From positions 1,612,001 to 1,676,000 of the forward strand of contig NZ_JAKZHU010000001.1 of assembly GCF_022568795.1 (NCBI RefSeq): a stretch of DNA of 64,000 bases. The letters run 5' to 3'. The DNA comes from Arsenicicoccus dermatophilus. Lineage in GTDB: Bacteria > Actinomycetota > Actinomycetes > Actinomycetales > Dermatophilaceae. Both the position numbers and the translations under genes were made by a program. Under the pieces are notes generated by a model that was not told the DNA's origin, searched no databases, and saw only the letters and a program-made list of their open reading frames with translations. Positions 16,997 through 25,935 of the stretch are shown piece by piece. How positions within the stretch are numbered: the first letter of the stretch is position 1; each line of letters opens with the position of its first letter.

Positions 16997-17557
16997 TCAG
17001 GCCTCGGCCTTCTCGTCGGTCGCCGCGCCCTCGACGGACTCGCCGGCCGGGACCTCCTCGGCCTCCGCGGAACCGGCGGCCTCGGCGGCCTCCGTCGCGT
17101 CGGTCGTGGTGGGGGCCTCGGTGGTGGGCTTGGCCGGAGCGGCGTCAGCCTTCGGCTCCTCGGCCTTGGGCTCCTCCTTGGCCTTCTTGGCCTTCGGAGC
17201 CTCCTTGGGCTCGAGCTCGGCCTTGGCGAGGGCCTCGTTGTAGAGCTCCTGCTTGGACCGCTTGGGCTCCTTGACCTGCAGGGTGCCCTCGGCGCCCGGC
17301 AGGCCCTTGAACTTCTGCCAGTCACCGGTGATCTTCAGCAGCGCGGCGACCTGCTCGGTCGGCTGGGCGCCGACGCCCAGCCAGTACTGCGCGCGCTCTG
17401 AGTCGATCTCGATGCGGGAGGGCTGCTCGGTCGGGTGGTAGAGACCGATCTCCTCGATCGCACGACCGTCGCGCTTGGCGCGCGAGTCCATGACGACGAC
17501 GCGGTAGTACGGTGCACGGATCTTGCCCATGCGCTTCAGGCGAATCTTGACGGCCAC
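16997..17557 (-). CDS. rpsP: 30S ribosomal protein S16 with long C-terminal tail
   Basis: The first 80 or so residues are S16 ([16 protein letters not shown], then [12 protein letters not shown]). Residues from about 120 to 186 are a Lys/Glu then Ala/Glu/Thr-rich low-complexity tail, making this S16 about twice the usual bacterial length. The GTG at 17557 has a GGAGA site upstream; the longer frame starting at 17680 has no support. Confidence 0.97.
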   Translation of the reverse strand: MAVKIRLKRMGKIRAPYYRVVVMDSRAKRDGRAIEEIGLYHPTEQPSRIEIDSERAQYWLGVGAQPTEQVAALLKITGDWQKFKGLPGAEGTLQVKEPKRSKQELYNEALAKAELEPKEAPKAKKAKEEPKAEEPKADAAPAKPTTEAPTTTDATEAAEAAGSAEAEEVPAGESVEGAATDEKAEA

Positions 17558-17731
17558 GAGTGTGGTGTCTCCTTGGATGTGATGTGGGTGAGACCGCTCA
17601 CGGCACCGTGGGGACAGGCGCGGACGGGCTCGGGTGGACACGACAGGCTCGGCGAGAGGGTCCGCACCCGACGCATACAAGGGTCCATCATGCCAGACCG
17701 GCGCCCGGGGCGTGACATCCGCCGTCGGGGT

Positions 17732-20329
17732 TCACCCACCCTCCGGCATACCTCCGTCGTCGGGTCCTGCCAGCAGCCGCTCGAGGTCGAACGACTCGGG
17801 GATCTGCGCGATCGTCTCGGACTCGGCGAAGAGGTGCCCCTGCGCGTAGTCGCAGCCCAGGTCACGCAGCACCCGCCCGACGCAGGCCTGCTCGATCCCC
17901 TCGGCCACGACCTGGAGGCCGAGCGTCTGGGCCATGCCGATGACGGCGGCGACCAGGGTGCGGTCGGGGTCGCTGCGGGCGGCGCGCACGACCAGGGAGC
18001 GGTCGATCTTGAGCAGCTGCACGGGCATCCAGGACAGGTGGACCATCGAGCTGTGGCCGGTGCTGAAGTCGTCGATGGCCAGCCGCACCCCGGCGTCCGC
18101 GAGGCTGCGCAGCACCTCGGCCTCGGTGGAGGCCACGTCGACGAAGGACCGCTCGGTCACCTCGACGACCAGCCGTTCCCGGGAGATGCCGGCCTCGTCG
18201 AGTCGTCGGGTCAGGTCGGCCAGCAGCCCGGGACGGCGCAGCTCGCGCGGCCCCAGGTTGATGGCCACGAAGTGAGAGCGTGTGCTGGACGCGAGGTCGC
18301 GGATCGCCGCCGCCATGACGACCCGGCCGAGCTGGTCGATCAGCCCGGACTCCTCAGCGATCTCGATGAACTCGGCGGCCCGCACCCGCCGGCCGTCCTC
18401 CTCCAGGCGGCACAGGGCCTCGACCCCGACGACCCGTCCGGTGCTCAGGTCCACGATCGGGTCATATGCCGGGAGGATGCGCCCGTCCTCCAGCCCGCGG
18501 CGGACCCGGTGCTCCACCTCGAAGCGACGCAGGGCCTGCTCGCGGTCGGCCTGGCCGAAGACGTAGATCCCGCCCCCGCCCTCGGACTTGGAGCGGTGCA
18601 ACGCCACGTCGGCGTCTCGCAGGAGGTCGAGGTCGGTGCCCCCGGAGCTGCTCAGCGAGCCGGGGCCGGTCTGGACGACCCCGATGCTGATCTCGGGGCG
18701 CACCGCGCCCACGCCGGGCAGGTCGATGGGGCTGCCCAGCTCCAGGACGAGGGTGCGGGCCAGGGCGACGGCGTCGAGCTGGCCCTCGCTGTCGACCAGG
18801 ACGCAGAACTCGTCACCTCCGAGGCGGGCCACGCAGGTGCTGCCGGACAGGGCGAGGGCCGCCGTCTCGAGCCGGCGCCCGACCACGGACAGGAGCGCGT
18901 CCCCGACGTCGTGCCCGTGCGCGTCGTTGACCACCTTGAACCGGTCCAGGTCGAGGTAGAGCACGGTCCGCCAGGTGCCCGGGCCCACGGGGATGCGCAG
19001 GCGGGCGAGCAGCGCCTCGCGCGAGTACAGCCCGGTCAGCTCGTCGTGGGCGGCTCGCCAGGTGAGCTCGGCGGTGCGCTGGCGGACGAGCAGCCGCAGC
19101 TCCTGCTCGCGGCGGCGGGAGCGCTCGAGGTCGGCCCGCAGCAGGTCGACCTGGTGCTGCTCGGCGAGCGTGCGGGCCCGGTCCGCAGACTCCGCACGCT
19201 GCTCCGCCCGCCTGGCCTCCCGCTGCTCCTTGAGCAGCGCCAGGGCGGCGTGCTCGTCACCCGCGCGCTCGACCGCCTCGGTCAGCACGTCGTACACCGC
19301 CTCGCGGTGGGCGCTCGGCAGCGCCCGGGCGGGGGCGTACGGCGCGAGCGCGCGCACGGCGGCCTGCGGGTCCCCGGCGCGCAGGTGGGCCGTGGCCAGG
19401 GCGAGGACGGTGGCGAGGGTGGGGTCCCCCGCGGTCCGGGCCTCGTCGTGGGCGAGACGGCGCAGCTGGTCGGGGGCCTCGGGGTCACCCATCGTCGCCT
19501 TGACGGTGGCCACCCGGCGCAGGTGCTCGCTGGGGTTGAGGCCGGCCCGGACGCCGAGCCCCGCGGCCCGCTCGCTCTCGGCGAGGGCCTCCTCGCCGCG
19601 GCCCGCGGCGAGGAGCAGCTCGGCGCGAATGCCGTGGAGGCGCGCGTCGGCCGCGTCGGAGCGCGGTTGTCCGTCCGTCTGGAGGGCGCGGTCGACATAG
19701 GGCAGGCCGAGCTCGGGCTTGCCCAGGGTGAGCATCAGCTGGGCGAGGCGGGCGAGGAGCAGCCCGCGCACGCCGCCGTCGGGGTCCAGGTCCAGGCCGG
19801 CGCCGAAGGCCAGCATCGCCGCCTCGGCGTCGCCCGCGGTCGCTGCGCACTGTCCCTCGAGGGCATGGTGCGCGGCGAGGGCGCGCCGGACGAGCGGGTG
19901 GTCGGGCAGCGGCAGTCCGAGCGAGGACTGGGCGGCCTGGGCGCACTCGCGGGCGCGGCCGACGTCCCCGACGGCCAGCAGGGCCTCACCGCGGCTGACC
20001 TGGGCCTGGACCTCCACGACCAGGCTCCACGGGCCCGGGGGCAGGTCGTCGACGACCTGGAGCGCCCCCGCCGCGACCTGGAGGGCGGACCCTGGGTCGT
20101 TCTCCCCCAGGTAGCCGAGCTCCGCGGTGAGGTCGACGGCACACTGCACCGTGGCGTCGTGGGCGAGGTCCGGGTCGTTGCGGGTGAGTCGCTCCAGGCG
20201 ACGTGCCGCCCGGGCGGCCCGGCGGATCCGCAGCGCGGCGTCGCTGGCCGCCAGCCCGACACGCAGGAGAGCCGAGTCGTCGCGGACTCGGCTCTGCTGA
20301 GGATCGTGCAGGCTCACAGGGCACATCAT
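17732..20329 (-). CDS. TPR-GGDEF-EAL cyclic-di-GMP turnover protein
   Basis: The 865-residue cytosolic protein has an Ala/Leu-rich helical-repeat (TPR-like) N-terminal half (about 1-365), a short coiled coil (about 370-420), a GGDEF domain with intact G-G-D-E-F, and an EAL domain. The EAL catalytic set is complete: E in V-E-A-L, N in I-N-L-G, E in V-T-E-R, D-D-F-S-T-G, K in L-K-I-D-R, E in A-E-G-I-E and Q in A-Q-G-H. I see no transmembrane segment and no RxxD inhibitory site five residues before GGDEF. It may therefore both make and degrade cyclic-di-GMP, with TPR-mediated partner sensing. Confidence 0.9.
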   Translation of the reverse strand: MMCPVSLHDPQQSRVRDDSALLRVGLAASDAALRIRRAARAARRLERLTRNDPDLAHDATVQCAVDLTAELGYLGENDPGSALQVAAGALQVVDDLPPGPWSLVVEVQAQVSRGEALLAVGDVGRARECAQAAQSSLGLPLPDHPLVRRALAAHHALEGQCAATAGDAEAAMLAFGAGLDLDPDGGVRGLLLARLAQLMLTLGKPELGLPYVDRALQTDGQPRSDAADARLHGIRAELLLAAGRGEEALAESERAAGLGVRAGLNPSEHLRRVATVKATMGDPEAPDQLRRLAHDEARTAGDPTLATVLALATAHLRAGDPQAAVRALAPYAPARALPSAHREAVYDVLTEAVERAGDEHAALALLKEQREARRAEQRAESADRARTLAEQHQVDLLRADLERSRRREQELRLLVRQRTAELTWRAAHDELTGLYSREALLARLRIPVGPGTWRTVLYLDLDRFKVVNDAHGHDVGDALLSVVGRRLETAALALSGSTCVARLGGDEFCVLVDSEGQLDAVALARTLVLELGSPIDLPGVGAVRPEISIGVVQTGPGSLSSSGGTDLDLLRDADVALHRSKSEGGGGIYVFGQADREQALRRFEVEHRVRRGLEDGRILPAYDPIVDLSTGRVVGVEALCRLEEDGRRVRAAEFIEIAEESGLIDQLGRVVMAAAIRDLASSTRSHFVAINLGPRELRRPGLLADLTRRLDEAGISRERLVVEVTERSFVDVASTEAEVLRSLADAGVRLAIDDFSTGHSSMVHLSWMPVQLLKIDRSLVVRAARSDPDRTLVAAVIGMAQTLGLQVVAEGIEQACVGRVLRDLGCDYAQGHLFAESETIAQIPESFDLERLLAGPDDGGMPEGG

Positions 20330-20347
20330 GCCCGACGATGCGCACTC

Positions 20348-20368
20348 CTAGTGATGGATTGTCACTAG
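20348..20368. promoter_or_regulatory. Inverted repeat near the GGDEF-EAL promoter
   Basis: CTAGTGA and TCACTAG form 7-bp arms around 7 bases. On the minus strand a TATAAC -10-like hexamer (20376-20371) lies just upstream, so the repeat would cover the transcription start of the regulator gene at 20329. Operator role is inferred. Confidence 0.45.
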
Positions 20369-20410
20369 TAGTTATATTCGGGTGCTGCCGCCCTCGGTCA
20401 CCGGGAGTAG

Positions 20411-20448
20411 CGTGAACGCCTCCCCGCCAAGGCGGGGAGGCGTTCACG
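20411..20448 (-). terminator. Terminator hairpin after the sugar-binding protein gene
   Basis: Perfect 18-bp arms 20411-20428 and 20431-20448 around AA, 27 bases past the chvE-type stop. It closes the ROK-sugar ABC unit and separates it from the GGDEF-EAL gene. Confidence 0.8.
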
Positions 20449-20475
20449 TGCCGTCGGCGACGGCTCAGACCGAGG

Positions 20476-21591
20476 TCACTTCACCAGGGCCGAGAGGGTC
20501 GGGTCGTTGGCGTAGGCCTCCTTGGCGTTCGCCTTGGTAACGATGACCGGCTCCAGGAGGTTGGCCGGGACGATCTTGACACCGTTGTTGTATGACTTCT
20601 CGTCGTTGACGGTGGGCTTCTGACCGGCCTGCAGGGCCTTGGTCATCTCGATCGCGGCAGCCACCAGCTTGCGGGTGTCCTTGTTGATGGTGGAGTACTG
20701 CTCCCCCGCCAGGATCGACTTGACGGACTCGACCTCGGAGTCCTGGCCGGTGACGACCGGGACCGGCTTGCCGGCCTGCTTGACCGAGGTCATGACGGCG
20801 CGCGCCAGGGTGTCGTTGGGCGACAGGACGCCGTCCAGCGCGGCCGAGGCGTAGTTCGCCGCGAGCAGGTTGTCCATGCGCTTCTGGGCGTTCTCGGCCT
20901 TCCAGTCCTGGGTGACGGCCTGCTGGAAGGTCGACTGGCCGGAGACGACCTTGAGGGTGCCGTCCTTGATCTTGGGCTGCAGCACGCTCATGGCGCCGTC
21001 GAAGAAGACCTTGGAGTTGGCGTCGTCGGGCGAGCCGGCGAAGAGCTCGACATCGTAAGGACCGTTGGGCTTCTTGGCCTTGAGGCCGTCGAGCAGGGCG
21101 GTGCCCTGCAGCACGCCGACCTTGAAGTTGTCGAAGGCGACGTAGTAGTCGACGGCGTCGGTGTTGGTCAGCAGGCGGTCGTAGGCGATCACGGTGACGC
21201 CCTGCTGCTTGGCGGCCTTGAGCTGGCTGCCCAGCTGGGAGCCGTCGACGGCGCCGACGACCAGGACCTTGGCGCCCTTGGTGACCATGGACTGGATCTG
21301 GTTCTGCTGCTCGGCCACACCGTTGTTGGCGAACTGCACGTCGGCCTTGAAGCCTTCCTTGGCCAGGTCGGTCTTGAAGATGTTCTCCGCGAGGACCCAG
21401 TTCTCCGAGGTCTTCTTGGGCAGGGCGACCCCGATCAGGGCGTCCTTGGCGAAGCCCGAGGCGCCGGCACCGCCGGAGGCCTGGGCCGACGTGGTAGCCG
21501 AGGTGGTGGTCTTCTCCTCGGCGCGACCGCAGCCGGTCAGGGCCAGGCCGACGACCGCGAGGGCGACGACGGAGGTGGTGAGCTTGCGCAT
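20476..21591 (-). CDS. chvE: Multiple-monosaccharide ABC transporter substrate-binding lipoprotein (ChvE type)
   Basis: The 371-residue protein has a lipoprotein signal peptide with a lipobox L-T-G-C cutting before Cys21. The periplasmic-binding-protein fold of the ribose/xylose class follows, closest in pattern to ChvE (A-L-P-K-K-T-S-E-N-W-V near residue 57). ChvE proteins bind glucose, galactose, arabinose or xylose. It is the last gene of the minus-strand unit ROK-ATPase-permease-binding protein and ends before a strong terminator. Confidence 0.92.
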   Translation of the reverse strand: MRKLTTSVVALAVVGLALTGCGRAEEKTTTSATTSAQASGGAGASGFAKDALIGVALPKKTSENWVLAENIFKTDLAKEGFKADVQFANNGVAEQQNQIQSMVTKGAKVLVVGAVDGSQLGSQLKAAKQQGVTVIAYDRLLTNTDAVDYYVAFDNFKVGVLQGTALLDGLKAKKPNGPYDVELFAGSPDDANSKVFFDGAMSVLQPKIKDGTLKVVSGQSTFQQAVTQDWKAENAQKRMDNLLAANYASAALDGVLSPNDTLARAVMTSVKQAGKPVPVVTGQDSEVESVKSILAGEQYSTINKDTRKLVAAAIEMTKALQAGQKPTVNDEKSYNNGVKIVPANLLEPVIVTKANAKEAYANDPTLSALVK

Positions 21592-21681
21592 GGGTGTTCC
21601 TGTCTGTGCTGATTCTTGGGGGCGTATGGCGCACGCCGGGGTCGCCGTCGCGCGTGGTGGGGGTCCTGAGCCGTCGCCGGC

Positions 21682-22956
21682 TCAGGCCTCGGAGCGGACG
21701 ACGGCGTCGGTCGTCTCGGTGCGCTCCGCGGTGGTGGGGGCAGCGTTGCCGCCACCAGCGCGGTTGGTGAGCAGGCCGATGATCGAAGGGCGGCCCTGCA
21801 TCTTGTTGATCACGTCGAAGGCCACGGCCGCGAGCAGGACGAGCCCCTTGATGATGGCGGTGATCTCGGCCGTCACGCCCAGCAGCGACAGTCCGTTGTT
21901 GAGGACGGCCATGACCAGACCACCGATGATCGACCCGACCACGGTGCCCACGCCTCCGCTGACCGCGGCCCCGCCGATGAAGACGGCGGCGATGGCGTCC
22001 AGCTCCCAGCCGAGGCCGTCGGCCGGCCCGGAGGCGGTGGAGCGGGCGACGAACATCATCCCGGCCAGGGCGGCAAGGATCGACATGTTCATCATGACCA
22101 GGAAGTTGACCTTCTTGGCCTTGACGCCGGACAGCTCGGCGGCGTGCTTGTTGCCGCCGACGGCATACACGTGACGACCGAGGACGGTGCGGCTGGAGAT
22201 GAAGCCGTAGAGGAGCACCAGCGCCACGAGGATCAGACCGGAGACCGGGAAGGACGTTCCGCGGCGCCCGGAGGCCATGAGCATGGCCACGCCCATGATG
22301 GCGGCGCACACGAGAGCCAGCCGGATCCCGAGGGTCAGCGCGTCCTCGCGCTGCAGGCCGATGCGCCGCTGGTTGGCCCGGTTGCGCAGGGCACCCCCGA
22401 CGATGGCCAGGCACGCGAGCAGGCCGAGGAGCACGGTGAGGTTGTTGTAGCCGGTCGTGGGGCCGACCTCGGGCAGGTAGCCCGAGCCGATCTGCTGGAA
22501 GCCCTCGGGCACCGGGATGGTGAGCGACTTGCCGATCCACTGGTTGACGCCGCGGAAGACGAGCATGCCCGCCAGCGTGGTGATGAAGGCCGGGACCCCG
22601 ACGTAGGCCACCCAGAAGCCCTGCCAGGCGCCGATCAGGGCGCCGATGGCCAGGCCCAGGAGGATCGCCAGGGGCCAGGACAGGTGCCAGTCCCGCATGG
22701 CGATCGCCACGATGATGCCGACCGCGGCGGCCACCGAGCCCACCGACAGGTCGATGTGCCCGGCGATGATGACCAGCACCATGCCGATGGCGAGCACCAG
22801 GACATAGGCATTGCCCTGGAGGATGTTGATGACGTTGGTGGGGTCGAGGGCCAGGCCGTCGGTCTGCCAGGTGAAGAAGGCGATCAGGGCCAGCAGGGCG
22901 ATGATCATCCCGAACTGGCGCAGGTCCCCCCCGAAGACGTTCTTGAGCTTGGTCAT
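21682..22956 (-). CDS. mmsB: Multiple-monosaccharide ABC transporter permease (MmsB/GguB)
   Basis: The 424-residue integral membrane protein has about ten hydrophobic segments and the branched-chain/ribose permease pattern: G-H-I-D-L-S-V-G-S near residue 66, G-G-N-K-H-A-A-E-L-S-G, and A-V-F-I-G-G-A-A-V-S-G-G-V-G-T. It forms the pore for the sugar importer with the ATPase encoded 18 bases upstream. The C-terminal 30 residues are a hydrophilic Thr/Ala-rich tail. Confidence 0.93.
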   Translation of the reverse strand: MTKLKNVFGGDLRQFGMIIALLALIAFFTWQTDGLALDPTNVINILQGNAYVLVLAIGMVLVIIAGHIDLSVGSVAAAVGIIVAIAMRDWHLSWPLAILLGLAIGALIGAWQGFWVAYVGVPAFITTLAGMLVFRGVNQWIGKSLTIPVPEGFQQIGSGYLPEVGPTTGYNNLTVLLGLLACLAIVGGALRNRANQRRIGLQREDALTLGIRLALVCAAIMGVAMLMASGRRGTSFPVSGLILVALVLLYGFISSRTVLGRHVYAVGGNKHAAELSGVKAKKVNFLVMMNMSILAALAGMMFVARSTASGPADGLGWELDAIAAVFIGGAAVSGGVGTVVGSIIGGLVMAVLNNGLSLLGVTAEITAIIKGLVLLAAVAFDVINKMQGRPSIIGLLTNRAGGGNAAPTTAERTETTDAVVRSEA

Positions 22957-22974
22957 GGTGCTGCTGCTCCCAGG

Positions 22975-24555
22975 TCAGGCCGTGGCGGCCGGTGCATGGA
23001 CGGAGGACGTGAGAGTCATCAGACGCATGAGACTCTCCTGCGTCGCCTCCTCACGGTCGAGGCAGCCGGTGATGGCTCCCTCGCAGATGGTGTAGATGCG
23101 GTCGGACAGGCCGAGGAGCTCGGGCAGCTCGGAGGAGACGACGATGACGCCCTTCCCCTCCAGCGCGAGCTGCTGGATGATCCCGTAGATCTCGAACTTG
23201 GCGCCGACGTCGATGCCGCGGGTGGGCTCGTCGAGGATAAGCACCTCGGGGTCGGTGAACAGCCACTTGGCCAGGACGACCTTCTGCTGGTTGCCGCCCG
23301 ACAGCTTGTCCACCCCCTCGTCGACCGAGGGGGTCTTGGTGCGCATCGACAGGCGGTACCTGTCGGCCCACTCGTACTCCTTGTCCCGGTCGACGACGCC
23401 CGCGGGCGCGATCTTGCCGAGCTTGGCCGAGACGGTGGTGCGCTTGATGTCGTCGAGCAGGTTGAGCCCCAGCGACTTGCGGTCCTCGGTGACGTAGCCC
23501 AGGCCCTCGCGGATGGCCGTGGGGACATTGGTCAGGCTGAGCCGACGCCCGTCCAGGAAGGCCTCGCCCCCGCGGAAGATGCCGTAGGAATGGCCGAACA
23601 GCGACCGCATCAGCTCGGTCCGACCGGCCCCCATGAGCCCGGCGAAGCCGACGATCTCGCCCCGGCGGACCGTGAAGCTCGAGCGCTTGCACACGAGCCG
23701 GCCGGGGATCTGCGGGTGCTCGACGGTCCAGCCGCGCACCTCCAGCAGGGTCTCGCCGATCTGCGGGGTGTACTCGGGGAAGCGGGAGTCCAGCGGGCGG
23801 CCGACCATCGAACGGATGATCCGGTCCTCGTCGACCCCGCCTGCGTGGACGTCGAGCGTCTCGATCGACCGACCGTCGCGGATGATGGTGATCGAGTCGG
23901 CGATCGCGGCGATCTCGCCGAGCTTGTGGCTGATCATGATGCTCGTGATGCCCCGCTCGCGCAGGCCGCGGATGAGGTTGAGCAGGTGGGCCGAGTCCTC
24001 CTCGTTGAGGGCGGCGGTGGGCTCGTCCAGGATCAGCAGCCGGACGTTCTTGTTGAGCGCCTTGGCGATCTCGACGAGCTGCTGCTTGCCGACGCCGATG
24101 TTCTTGACCGGGGTCTCGGGGTCGTCGCGCAGACCCACCATGTCCAGCAGCTCGCGGGCCCGCTGGTTGGTGCGCACCCAGTCGATGACGCCCCCGCGGC
24201 TGGCCTCGTTGCCGAGGAAGATGTTCTCCGCGATGGACAGCTCGGGGATGAGGGCGAGCTCCTGGTGGATGATCACGATCCCGGCGCGCTCGCTGGCGCG
24301 GATGTCCCGGAAGGCCACCTCGGCGCCGCCATACATGATCCGGCCCTCGTAGCTGCCGTGCGGGTAGACCCCGGACAGCACCTTCATCAGCGTCGACTTG
24401 CCGGCGCCGTTCTCCCCGCAGATCGCGTGGACCTCGCCGGCGCGCACGGACATGGAGACCTCGTCCAGCGCCTTGACGCCGGGAAACTCCTTGGTGATGC
24501 GGACCATCTCCAGGAGAACCGGCCGGTCCTCCGGGGGCTTGAAGGTCGTGCTCAT
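22975..24555 (-). CDS. mmsA: Multiple-monosaccharide ABC transporter ATPase (MmsA/GguA)
   Basis: The 526-residue protein has two fused ABC domains. The first carries Walker [10 protein letters not shown] near residue 50. The second has the degenerate nucleotide-binding half typical of sugar importers but a normal L-S-G-G-N-Q-Q-K signature and D-E-P-T-R-G-I-D. The ATG at 24555 has a GAAGGGA site. A TTGACG-17-TTCACT promoter candidate sits just upstream. Confidence 0.94.
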   Translation of the reverse strand: MSTTFKPPEDRPVLLEMVRITKEFPGVKALDEVSMSVRAGEVHAICGENGAGKSTLMKVLSGVYPHGSYEGRIMYGGAEVAFRDIRASERAGIVIIHQELALIPELSIAENIFLGNEASRGGVIDWVRTNQRARELLDMVGLRDDPETPVKNIGVGKQQLVEIAKALNKNVRLLILDEPTAALNEEDSAHLLNLIRGLRERGITSIMISHKLGEIAAIADSITIIRDGRSIETLDVHAGGVDEDRIIRSMVGRPLDSRFPEYTPQIGETLLEVRGWTVEHPQIPGRLVCKRSSFTVRRGEIVGFAGLMGAGRTELMRSLFGHSYGIFRGGEAFLDGRRLSLTNVPTAIREGLGYVTEDRKSLGLNLLDDIKRTTVSAKLGKIAPAGVVDRDKEYEWADRYRLSMRTKTPSVDEGVDKLSGGNQQKVVLAKWLFTDPEVLILDEPTRGIDVGAKFEIYGIIQQLALEGKGVIVVSSELPELLGLSDRIYTICEGAITGCLDREEATQESLMRLMTLTSSVHAPAATA

Positions 24556-24605
24556 CGTGGTCCCTTCTTCGCGACCTGACGGCATCGTCACCGTCTCATG
24601 TTCAG

Positions 24606-24637
24606 GAAGTGAACTCTGGATTGCTGGATTCGTCAAC
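24606..24637 (-). promoter_or_regulatory. Candidate mmsA promoter/operator sharing a motif with the ROK promoter
   Basis: On the minus strand TTGACG (24636-24631), a 17-base spacer and TTCACT (24613-24608) form a sigma-70-like promoter, with the -35 beside the ROK stop codon. The same GTTGACG...TTCACTTC halves recur upstream of the ROK gene with a 15-base spacer, which suggests a shared binding site. Confidence 0.5.
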
Positions 24638-25845
24638 TACTCCGCGTGTCGCAGCGGTACCTGGGCCGCCTCGTGGGCGGCCCCCGCGGCACCCAGCGCC
24701 TCAGCCCGGGCACCCAAGGTCTCCAGGGCCAGCGTGGTCGACGCCGCGACCACCGGAGGGGTCGCGCGCTCCAGCCCCCGGCGGGTGGCGGCGAGCAGCA
24801 GCCCTCCCACCTCGGTGAGCGGACCGGCGAGCAGGACGACCTCGGGGTTGAGCAGGTTGCACAGCCCGCCGAGGACCTGCCCGAGGGCCAGGCCGGCGTC
24901 CTCGAGCACCCGCAGCGCAGCCAGGTCCTGCGCCTGCACGAGCTGCAGCAGCTCGGAGGTCCGGGGGGTGCGACCGCTGGAGGCGGCCAGCGCGGAGAGC
25001 ATCGTCGGTATGGCGGCGACGGTCTCCAGGCACCCCCGGTTGCCGCAGCGGCACACCGGTCCGAAGGGCTGGACCTGCAGGTGTCCGAGCTCGCCGGTGA
25101 TGCCGATCTGTCCGCGATGCACCTGCCCGCCGAGCACGAGCCCGGCGCCGATCCCGCTCGCGACCTTGACAAACACCAGGTGCTCGGCGCCGGCATGGGC
25201 GCCCCAGCGGTGCTCGGCCAGGGCTCCGAGGTTGGCGTCGTTGTCCACGACGACCGGCATGGCCAGGCGCTCGGCCAGCGCGGGACGCAGCTCCAGCCCC
25301 ACCCACTCCGGCAGGACGGCGGCGTGGCCCACGACGCCGGTCCGCGAGTCGATGGGTCCGGGGATGCCGACCCCCGCGCCGACCAGCTCGGACCTGCGCA
25401 CGCCGGCGTCGGCCAGGGTGCGATCGAGCATCAGATCCACGAGCGCCATGCAGCGCTCGGGCCCATGACCTGCCGCGATGCCTTCGTAGGACTCGGCGAG
25501 CACCGACCCGTCCTCGGCGGCGAGGAGCAGGCGCACGTGCCGCCGCCCCACGTCGACGCCGACGGCGACGGCGAGCTCCTTGCGGGCCAGGGCCACCCGG
25601 ACCGCACGACGCCCGGACGAGGTGGTGGGACCCGTCGTCACCAGACCCTCGTCGCCGAGCGCCCGGACCAGGTTGGAGACGGTGGCGGGCGAGAGGCCGG
25701 TGGCCCTCGCGAGCGCCGCCTGGGTCATCGCCCCCCGGGACCTCAGGGCGTCGATCACCCTCTCGTAGTTGGCCCTTCGTAGTGCGCTGGGCGACCCGGC
25801 GCCCCGCGGGGCTCGGCCGGGGACCGAGGTGTCGTCGTTGACCAT
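24637..25845 (-). CDS. ROK-family transcriptional repressor of the sugar importer
   Basis: The 402-residue protein has an N-terminal winged helix-turn-helix (about residues 20-75: Q-A-A-L-A-R-A-T-G-L-S-P-A-T-V-S-N) and a ROK sugar-kinase-like domain. The ROK zinc motif is present (G-H-L-Q-V, then C-R-C-G-N-R-G-C-L-E). It resembles XylR/NagC-type repressors that release DNA on sugar binding. It lies directly upstream of the ATPase gene on the same strand, so it probably controls its own transporter. The ATG at 25845 was chosen because the frame upstream lacks a ribosome site. Confidence 0.92.
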   Translation of the reverse strand: MVNDDTSVPGRAPRGAGSPSALRRANYERVIDALRSRGAMTQAALARATGLSPATVSNLVRALGDEGLVTTGPTTSSGRRAVRVALARKELAVAVGVDVGRRHVRLLLAAEDGSVLAESYEGIAAGHGPERCMALVDLMLDRTLADAGVRRSELVGAGVGIPGPIDSRTGVVGHAAVLPEWVGLELRPALAERLAMPVVVDNDANLGALAEHRWGAHAGAEHLVFVKVASGIGAGLVLGGQVHRGQIGITGELGHLQVQPFGPVCRCGNRGCLETVAAIPTMLSALAASSGRTPRTSELLQLVQAQDLAALRVLEDAGLALGQVLGGLCNLLNPEVVLLAGPLTEVGGLLLAATRRGLERATPPVVAASTTLALETLGARAEALGAAGAAHEAAQVPLRHAE

Positions 25846-25880
25846 GGGCCCACTGTGGCCCTCCGCGGCGCTGTCGTCAA

Positions 25881-25926
25881 GAAGTGAAGACAATGTAGTT
25901 TTGCGTCAACACAACTTGTACGTACA
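25881..25926. promoter_or_regulatory. AT-richer ROK control region
   Basis: This stretch holds the GAAGTGAA-15-CGTCAAC repeat of the mmsA site (25881-25910) and a perfect 10-base palindrome TGTACGTACA (25917-25926). It lies between the ROK start and the amidohydrolase stop. ROK autoregulation here is inferred. Confidence 0.45.
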
Positions 25927-25935
25927 GTTACATAC

